The notes under the pieces are model-generated. The model did not search any database. It was not told the origin of the DNA and was given only the letters and a program-made list of their open reading frames with translations. From the NCBI GenBank assembly GCA_963920525.1, contig OY986437.1, positions 116,398,715-116,462,714 of the forward strand: a stretch of 64,000 nt of DNA, written 5' to 3'. The translations under genes and the position numbers were made by a program. Shown in pieces: positions 57,259 through 64,000 of the stretch. The stretch comes from Dichetophora obliterata (taxonomy: Eukaryota; Arthropoda; Insecta; Diptera; Sciomyzidae). The first letter of the stretch is position 1, and every line of letters begins with the position of its first letter.

Positions 57259-60200
57259 CCCTCTAACCACTTTTTTTGAAATAATGGAAAAAACTAGTCG
57301 TAATAATTTTTTCTAGATTAAAAACGACATTCTAAACACTTCTGCATCATTAGTTTTTCAATTTACCTTACCGTTTAACTTCCAGGTGAGAAAAGGTGAA
57401 ATATGCCTCGAGGCATAATTGTCGGTTTGAATGAAAAAAATTAAATCAGGTAGAAATTTCAATTTTGATGGATTTTATTTGAAAAATAGATGAAGAGGTA
57501 AAAAAAAGGTGAACAATGGATTATTTTTTGGAATGGTAATCTAAAAAACAATTTCTCGAGGTAGAACAACACAAATGTACGTTGCATACCTTGCAAACAC
57601 ATTGAGTTTGTGATTTGCATTTGCCATTTTTACAAAGTTGTTTACCACCTGCTTTCGGTAGCCAAACTGGAAAATGGTCAAAGCCATCATAGCGTACATC
57701 AGCGACTGGATGAATGGCTCGATGCCCAACGGGAACAACTTGACCAAGTACTGGAGTTGATAGTCGTGAATTTGAAGTTGATGGTCGATCAACTAGAGTT
57801 GGTGGTCGGCTAGCTGGAGCTGATGGTCGGCCAATAACGCGCTTCGAAGAATATTTGATGAGGCCAGCAGCAATTTCTTCACGAAATTTCGCCAAGTCCA
57901 ACAATTTCATGTTAACATCAGATGTACTTGCCGAATCATTCATTTTTTCCGCATGGATACGTCGATATAAAAGGTGCGCATTTGTTCCAGACATATCAAT
58001 GCAATGATAGAACAAACGAGTTGCAGCATCACGTGTTTTTGCTCTAACATGATACCTACCCATCAATCAATCCATCCATTAAATCCACACCCCCCATGTG
58101 TCTATTATATTCTTTGATTATTTCAGGATAATCTATTTCGACATGCTGCTTCTTCTTTCGGTCGTACCTCGATGCTTTTGAAGGCTGATGGTTTGGATTG
58201 ACATGTTCAAATGGTTTTATGCCAACATAACTTGACGCTAAACGGACACTTTTATTGTCCTTCCAGAGCACCGTGGCAATATCAATACCATACGCCTGAC
58301 CGACAAATTCAATCGAGCATCCTCTTGCTTCTTTTTTTACAGCTGTATCCGATGGGAGCTTACAGGTTGCCACTCTGTTTACTCGAATAGTACCCAGACT
58401 ATAAATGCCTCTGGCACGTAAATAAACTAAAAGAGGTATCGAAGTGTAAAAATTATCGAAGTATATGATATAATTCTTGAAATCAGGTACTGTTTGGCTC
58501 AAACGTATTACAACGTTGGCTGAAGAACCTAGATCTGGACAACCGGGCAATTTTTTGTTGTCGCCAGCACCATTGTATATCTCGAATCTGTAGGCATATC
58601 GAATAGTTTTATGCCCCATTTATGCGGCTTATTTGGCATATACTGGCGCAAGTGGTGCTTCATTTTCGTACTGCACATTTGCTCATCCACGCAAAGTCGA
58701 GCAGTCTTTGGAACTGAGTCGAATCTTTCATTGAGTTGATTGGAAATATTACGCATTCGAAACAATGGGTCGTAGCCAGGCTGGCCCTTTTTGATACGGT
58801 CTTCTTCATTGCGAAAAGACAAATATCTTTTGATCAATTCAAATCGTTTGAAAGTCATTGTGCTTCGAATAGGTTTAAATGCGTGTTTGCCCCAATAACT
58901 CTCAAGATTCGGATAACGGTAAATTGACATATATAAATGAATGCCAATGTATTTATAAATGTCATCAACATTTACCGAGAAACTTGTATTGATGTCCTGA
59001 CTTACAGCACACCGGTTCGTTTCTTCGGCTACAATACTCATTATCTCTGGGGTAAAGAAATAAGTGAATATCTGGGCAGGTGTATCGAGCTCTCTTATTT
59101 GTTCAGGTAGTGTTGAATTACCACGAAATACCACTTCATTCACACATAATTGCATGTGCTTTTGACGCCAGACTATCTTACTGAATTCGCTTGAATCCTT
59201 GTCGATGTCTGTCAAGTCTGAAACAAATAAATACAATGAAAAATTGTTAGTCTTGTGTTCATAATGTAGAAATGTTATTGCTCAAAATGAAAAACTAACC
59301 TGCACCGGTAAAACCACCATTTGACGGTGCTACAGATGGACGCGTGGGATCAAAAGTTGGCAATGGTGATCGTAAACGTTTTTTTGAAGTTGATCTTGGT
59401 GGAATTGCCTGTACAGCAGTTGATGTTGATGGTATTGGCTCTACGATGTTCTCCATCACCACCGTTTCATTTGCTCCAATTTTACCTGTTCCGACCTCTG
59501 GTAGTGTTCCGATAGAAGACAGATTCAATGAGATCTCAGATCTCATCGATCCGAATTCTGATGGGTCGACGTTTATTGGAAATTCTGGATCACTGAGTAT
59601 TTCATTGATGGTGCTATCATGGCCATAGATGGGATCAAGTTCGTAATTCGGATCATTCAATTCATCGTCTGAAGAAAAATTGCCATCGTCTTCCGACCCA
59701 CATGTCACCGAATCCATCAATTCTACGATTTCCTCGTCAGATAAATTCGATAATTTAATTCGTCTACTAGACATTTTTTAATCTATTCACAAATTATGGA
59801 ACACACGTAGGTAAATCATAAGAAACACAAAAGAATGACATAAAACCGCTAAATAGGGAAATAAATGCAAGGGGAAAAAATATGACGTAAACCGACAGTT
59901 ATGCCTTGAGGCATAAACAAAAAAATTCCAAAAAATCGCACAAAACACTTTTTTTCGTATCAAAATATATATGAAATGAAAGTTGAATAAATTACCTTTA
60001 TGAAAAAAAAAATTCCGACAGTAAAAACTTGACTGGTTCGAAAGATTTATTGTTTTGAAAATCACTACTTTTTTTTTTACAAAATGAGGTGTTTATTTGA
60101 CGGATGCTCCCACACTAATGGCTATAGATGCCAAACTGAACGTCATTTGCATATGCTGTCTGAGAGAGAAATGTACTCAAATGTACTACCAACATTACTA

Positions 60201-60289
60201 TACTTATATTGATATCATAAAATTTTCCTGTGTGTTTAAAAAGTGACTTTTGTGAGTTATGCCTGGAGGCCGTGTGAAAGGTTAGAGGG
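57259..60289 (-). mobile_element. piggyBac-type transposon, complete, TTAA target
   Basis: Termini CCCTCTAACC (57259) and GGTTAGAGGG (ending 60289) are flanked by TTAA at 57255-57258 and 60290-60293. Inverted subterminal repeats of about 27 bp, centred on TATGCCTCGAGGCATA (57407-57433) and TATGCCTTGAGGCATA (59887-59915), lie inside each end, and GTTATGCCTGGAGGC lies at 60257. The single gene is on the minus strand. At 3031 bp it is a typical autonomous size. Confidence 0.95.
57521..59774 (-). pseudogene. piggyBac-type transposase with one intron and two frameshifts
   Basis: Exon 1 (59774-59300) encodes an acidic N-terminus (SNLSDEEIVELMDSV, EDDGNFSSDDELNDPNYELD). A GT-AG intron of 82 bp (59218-59299) joins GGTGCAG to ACTTGAC, giving GADLTDIDKDSSEF. 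Exon 2 carries the DDE domain: YKYIGIHLYMSIYRYPNLES, RYLSFRNEEDR, ARLCVDEQMCSTK (first Asp), KPHKWGIKLF, IIYFDNFYTSIPLLVYL (second Asp), NRHMGGVDLMD (third Asp). It ends with a cysteine-rich tail (CKNGKCKSQTQCVCKVCNVH). A one-base indel near 58600 separates KWGIKLF from YRFEIYNGAGDN, and a four-base gain of ATTGATTG type near 58063 separates MDGLI from GRYHVRAK. All catalytic residues survive, so inactivation is recent. Confidence 0.92.
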
Positions 60290-60363
60290 TTAAAAATTCT
60301 GTTAGAAGTATTCCAGTAAGTGAGTTTGAGTTGATTGAAAGCGGAAGGAAGTAGCGTGGTAAA

Positions 60364-60497
60364 TAAACTAACTGCATGTTTATGTAAAACGAAACGAAGG
60401 CTGCACGTGGTACGTGACACGGTAAGCAATACATTTTTCCATATCAAAAAACATTGTTGCTCGTTTCGTTTTACGTAAACATGCAGTTAGTATGTTT
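60364..60497. repeat. Hairpin element (~134 bp)
   Basis: ACTAACTGCATGTTTATGTA at about 60367 and its near-complement ending about 60493 form arms of 35-40 bp, continuing through AAACGAAACGA. The loop is about 55 bp. It lies 70 bp beyond the piggyBac and is probably a tiny foldback MITE. Confidence 0.6.
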
Positions 60498-61539
60498 AAT
60501 AACTTATCTAGCTATAACTACTAACACTAATCTAGGATGCACGTAATATGTCTACAAAATTCAAGTCAAATCCGACTAGCCGTTAAGATTTGTATGGCGG
60601 TTAAACAAATAAAAAAAAGTTGTATTAATATATATTCCAACAAATCTCCCCTATTTCTTAAGATTATTTAAAAAATCTAAATGAAAATGTTCTTCGAAAT
60701 AAAGCCGGGTAACACCGGGTATATCAGCGAGTCCACCGTAAAACTATTCATAGATATAACACAGTCAAAAAAATGTCTGGTCTGGAGATCAGACTATATT
60801 TTCAATATTTTTTCTAACCAAAACCGGGATGCATTTAGTACATTTCTTCTGTATTTTTTTGGGGTTGCTGAATTGGAATCCGGGGTTTGTTTAGCCCCTT
60901 GATTTCTGGGCTTTGCCATAACCACAAAAACTAATAGTGCTGAAAACCCCTTAATTATTGGGTTTTTAAGGTTTAACCCTGACTTGAAAGGATCAAACAT
61001 ATTCTGGACTCAAATTCAGTGACCTTGAAATCATACAGTAAATATGGTCTGATACTCAAATGAAAAAAGGTCACCTACATGTCAGCGCAGGCACACAAGC
61101 GCACAAGGGCTTAAGTAACGGGGAAACAAGAAAAAATGTTGCCGAAATGCCAACCTACCTGTCACACTCGCCAACACGCAATGGCACGATTTGTGGAGTG
61201 TTAATGGCTTTGTTACAGTACTATCGTTTGCAATTTAAAAGTACCTACATTCCGAAAAAAATCATATAATCACATAGCTATGTACTTTATAAAAAACTTG
61301 CTGCCTTATATTTAATCAATGTCTCCTATAAGAGAAACAAATATGTTTCTCATGGCACAAAAAAGTCTCATGGCAAATTTTTAACTACGTTTATTGATGC
61401 ATTTGTAACCTGTCCTTTAGAAAAACACATATTATAATTAACATTTTTTTTGACTTAGTTTAATGAAGCTTTGTAAGATTTATAAAAATAATCTCTTATA
61501 ATCATATATTTATATTGTAATTTTTTCCATTTCTGATGA
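60498..61539. other. Intergenic stretch 3' of the GH27 gene
   Basis: 60680-61060 is slightly less AT-rich, with repeated CCGGG/GGGTTT motifs, but has no recognisable frame; the 69-73 codon frames have no domain. The GH27 3' UTR presumably occupies the part next to 61540. Confidence 0.35.
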
Positions 61540-63166
61540 TTAAAGATCACGTACCGTAAATTTGTAGAAATTTACACCTAAACAATAAAAAAACAAAACC
61601 AATTTTAAAACGGAATAGTAAATAGTCAAAATGAGTATAAAATATTAAGAAAAAATAATGACTTGCCATTTGGATTTATACGCATCTCAATAGTATTCGT
61701 TGATTTGGTGTTTTCAATGACGGTATTATTGTAAAACAAATCCTTAAATAAGAAAAAAAACATAAATGTTTTTGACTTTAGATGTAATCATAACACATTG
61801 TGATAATCGCCTTGCACATTCAAAATTTATGAAAGGAAGAGTATAATTTTTAGTTAATGCGAACTTACCTTGACTTTAAAACCCTTTGAAAAATGTAAGC
61901 CCAATTCTTTAAAACTGAATTTTATTCTGTAAGGAGCTCCATCGGCACGACGACTGACAAATGCAATAGCATATGAGTGATGATTATCAGAGGAGACCGG
62001 CTCAATAGGACGTGTCCAAACCTGGTGTTGAAAGAAAATTTATTATTTATATTCTATCCCATTTCAAAAAAGTTGTCGTCAAGGTAACCTCAATGTTATT
62101 TTTCAGTAGAATACGTTGACCTTGTATGCCCAAAATATCCTGATTTACAGCAATAACGTCGCTAAAACGATTACACATTAAAATGAAGAAACTTCTTTAT
62201 TCAAATTACAACTCACGTATTCTGTAGAATTGATTTAATTTCTGGTCGCACCGCAGACAAATCATTCGACATGATGAGCGGAGCAGCCAATACGGCCCAA
62301 ATCGCCATTTGCAATTTACTTTGATCGTAGCTTAGACCATAGTTGCCGAGAATTAGCTATTATTTTTTGGTTGGGAGTTACTTTTAAGTTGCTTCATATA
62401 AACTAAATTGTTTTCACCATATCTGGGTCGTTCCAGTGACCGGGTCCAGCATGAGGTTGAATTCTTTGCTGATTCTTTGAGAAATAGTCCATAATTTGAG
62501 CTACTGATTCGAAAGAGTCATCAATATCATTCCAGTTGCGCCATAAGTTACAGTGTTGCTTCAGAGCCTCATAGTTCGGCTAAAAAAGATTGAGAAATGA
62601 GTATTCGGAACCAAATAGTCTGCACGTATGACCAGTAAAAGTTACTCACCAACTTCCCCTCGTATTCTTGATAGACTGGCCAACTGCAGGAATACACCAT
62701 TGGACGTCCGGTCTTGTTCAATAGACGTCCAAATTCGGGATAACCTTCGTCCATTTGATTGATGTCGGCATTACAACCATCCAACTTTACATAATCCACA
62801 TCCCAATCACCAAAAGTTTTTGCATCCAAAGCCATATTATCAATGACTCCTGGATAACCAGCACAGGTTTGTGTACCATAATCCTGATACAGACCAAACA
62901 ACAAACCAATCTCATGTATCTGTAATGGAGAGTGGTGCGTTTAGAAAATAATGACCAAGATAGTTATTTTCTGAAATCAATTATGTACATAGTCCGCCAA
63001 AGCATTTAAGCCACTTGGAAACCTTTCACGATCGGCTACTAGCTTGTTTGTAACATTATCACGTTTCTCCTCCAACCAGCAATCATCAATTATTACGTAT
63101 TTGTAGCCAACTTCTGCATAGCCTTCCGATACCAGTAGATCGGCGGTACGTTTGAAAAGCTTTTCA
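61540..63166 (-). CDS. Alpha-galactosidase / alpha-N-acetylgalactosaminidase (GH27), 3' part of gene
   Basis: A lysosomal-type retaining glycosidase. Eight exons by GT-AG or GC-AG boundaries, minus strand: 63166-62989, 62919-62650, 62579-62418, 62356-62217, 62161-62089, 62021-61869, 61742-61667, 61577-61540 (TAA 61542-61540); 362 residues. The first codon is split, and the signal peptide and start of the barrel lie beyond 64000. Motifs: GYKYVIIDDCWLEEKRD, ERFPSGLNALADY, TCAGYPGVID, DYVKLDGCNAD (nucleophile Asp), VYSCSWPVYQEY, CNLWRNWNDIDDSF (acid/base Asp), AGPGHWNDPDM, QMAIWAVLAAPLIMSNDL, AVNQDILGIQGQR, VWTRPIEPVS, and C-terminal MRINPNGVNFYKF. By family knowledge, Ser-x-x-x/Ala in SCSWPAY marks GalNAc-specific enzymes and Glu/Leu in SCEWPLY marks galactosidases. 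Here Ser and Val are found, closer to N-acetylgalactosaminidase. Introns are 51-127 bp. The exon ending 61667 uses a GC donor (GGCAAGT). Confidence 0.93.
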
Positions 63167-63816
63167 CTGAAATATAAAAAAAAATTTGTTGACTGACCTA
63201 GAAAAATCTAAATAAAAATAGTTCTTTATGATTTTCCTATAACGCAAATGCATTTATGATTAAAAGTAAATATTTTTAACTTTCTAAGCTCTTTTTCATT
63301 GGGATATCAAGAAAATGGGAGATTGCCGTCGATACGTTTTTGGGAAAAGCTTATTTTTTCTTGGTTGCCACTCCTAATTTTTTGAGGCACATCCTATTTT
63401 TATTTATTTTTCCTTAGATGTAATGAAAAAAAATTTTTTTAAACACGATTATTTCTTTAAATATATCCAGTTCAAAAAAATATAAAAGTGGTACGGTCGG
63501 AGACCACATATCTGTATATATTTTTTATTATTTAGTATTTCATATAACTTTTTCAAATCAAATAATGTAAATGAAAAATCAATTCAAAAAGTTTAATTTA
63601 TTATTTTAAGAAAACAGATTTATTTATTGAAAACTAAGATGCAAATTTATCATGAGAGATGAAAATAGTCAGTTACCGTTGCTAGCGATGTTTGTTTCAT
63701 GACGCAACAAGGCGTTGAGCATTGAACATTCATCATGTTCCTCGTATGGAGCTTGAATTGAAAGAAAAATTTAATTGAATTGAAAGAAAAATTAAATTGA
63801 AAACTGGACTAACGTA
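63167..63816. other. Intron of the GH27 gene (presumed), noncoding
   Basis: Upstream of the first visible GH27 exon. A short open stretch near 63676-63755 (minus) has a GTAACT donor but does not resemble the GH27 N-terminus, so I do not call it an exon. Otherwise AT-rich. Confidence 0.4.
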
Positions 63817-64000
63817 AGAGTATAAAAAAACACATTTTTAGAGCTCACCCTAGTGTAGCAAAAACTTTTTGAAACTCTTACATCAGATTCTAAAACAGCT
63901 ACTAGCGCATCTATAAAGAGTATAAAACAAAAACACATTTTTAGGGTCCGCCCTAGTGTCAAAAATCTTTTTGAAATTCTTGCATCAGGTTCGAAATCAG
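63817..64000 (+). repeat. Tandem duplication, ~100-bp period, running off the window
   Basis: GAGTATAAAA, ACACATTTTTAG, CCTAGTGT, CTTTTTGAAA, CTTACATCAG (or TTGCATCAGG) and an AAAACAG/AAATCAG end occur in the same order at 63817-63899 and 63918-64000. A second local duplication of GAATTGAAAGAAAAAT occurs at 63751-63795. Confidence 0.65.

Noticed and set aside
63676..63755. Possible first GH27 exon (minus strand, GTAACT donor)
   Set aside because: The encoded residues do not resemble the conserved GH27 N-terminus (MGW...CxxDCxxxPxxCIS) and the frame does not supply the split Ser codon convincingly.

Overview
The window looks like nuclear DNA from a higher fly (Diptera, Brachycera; an acalyptrate such as a tephritid is my guess). 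It is AT-rich, its introns are about 60-130 bp, it holds a Drosophila-like HMG-CoA synthase gene, and it is packed with insect transposon families. Only two cellular genes are convincing. One is an uninterrupted Hmgs coding exon at 48424-49809 (+). The other is the 3' part of a GH27 alpha-galactosidase / alpha-N-acetylgalactosaminidase gene at 61540-63166 (-), whose first exon(s) lie beyond the right edge. A candidate Inr+DPE promoter and noncoding exon at 20569-20824 could be the 5' end of Hmgs. If so, about 27.5 kb of the window is a transposon-filled 5'-UTR intron.

Left part (1-20.5 kb): small inverted-repeat elements; a 1.0-kb element with internal ~190-bp tandem repeats (1300-2338); a large foldback hAT-type element with an 8-bp target duplication (2364-4199); a TTA-flanked element carrying a spliced MADF exon (7928-8533); a GC-rich foldback element (10304-10669); an internally deleted Tc1/mariner-type transposon (13520-14689); a tRNA-derived SINE with a 10-bp target duplication (16678-17053); and a possible LTR-type relic (17690-19560).

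Middle (20.5-48.3 kb): stacked insertions whose order can be read from target-site duplications. (i) A minus-strand LINE (26050-29797) is split by a TA-flanked MITE that carries five 50-bp repeats and a tRNA-like module. (ii) A Mutator-like element (30284-37301) contains a Tc1 (30804-35208), which contains a LINE (about 31463-34190), which contains a TAA-flanked MITE (31978-32241). (iii) A piggyBac relic (about 37.5-41.5 kb) is split by a hAT (37813-40032), itself split by a MITE (39183-39711). (iv) A hAT-like element (42550-47525) contains a nearly intact LINE and a truncated Tc1/mariner-type relic. In three cases, removing the insert plus one target copy restores the host element's reading frame.

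Right part: Hmgs; a TA-MITE (51499-51934); a mariner (52293-56507) with an apparently intact 345-codon transposase whose 5' UTR is split by a 2.9-kb hAT; a complete TTAA-flanked piggyBac with two frameshifts (57259-60289); and the GH27 gene. Hmgs would act in the mevalonate pathway and the GH27 enzyme in lysosomal glycan breakdown; nothing suggests they work together. Coordinates were counted by hand and may be off by one or two bases; repeat ends are the least certain.
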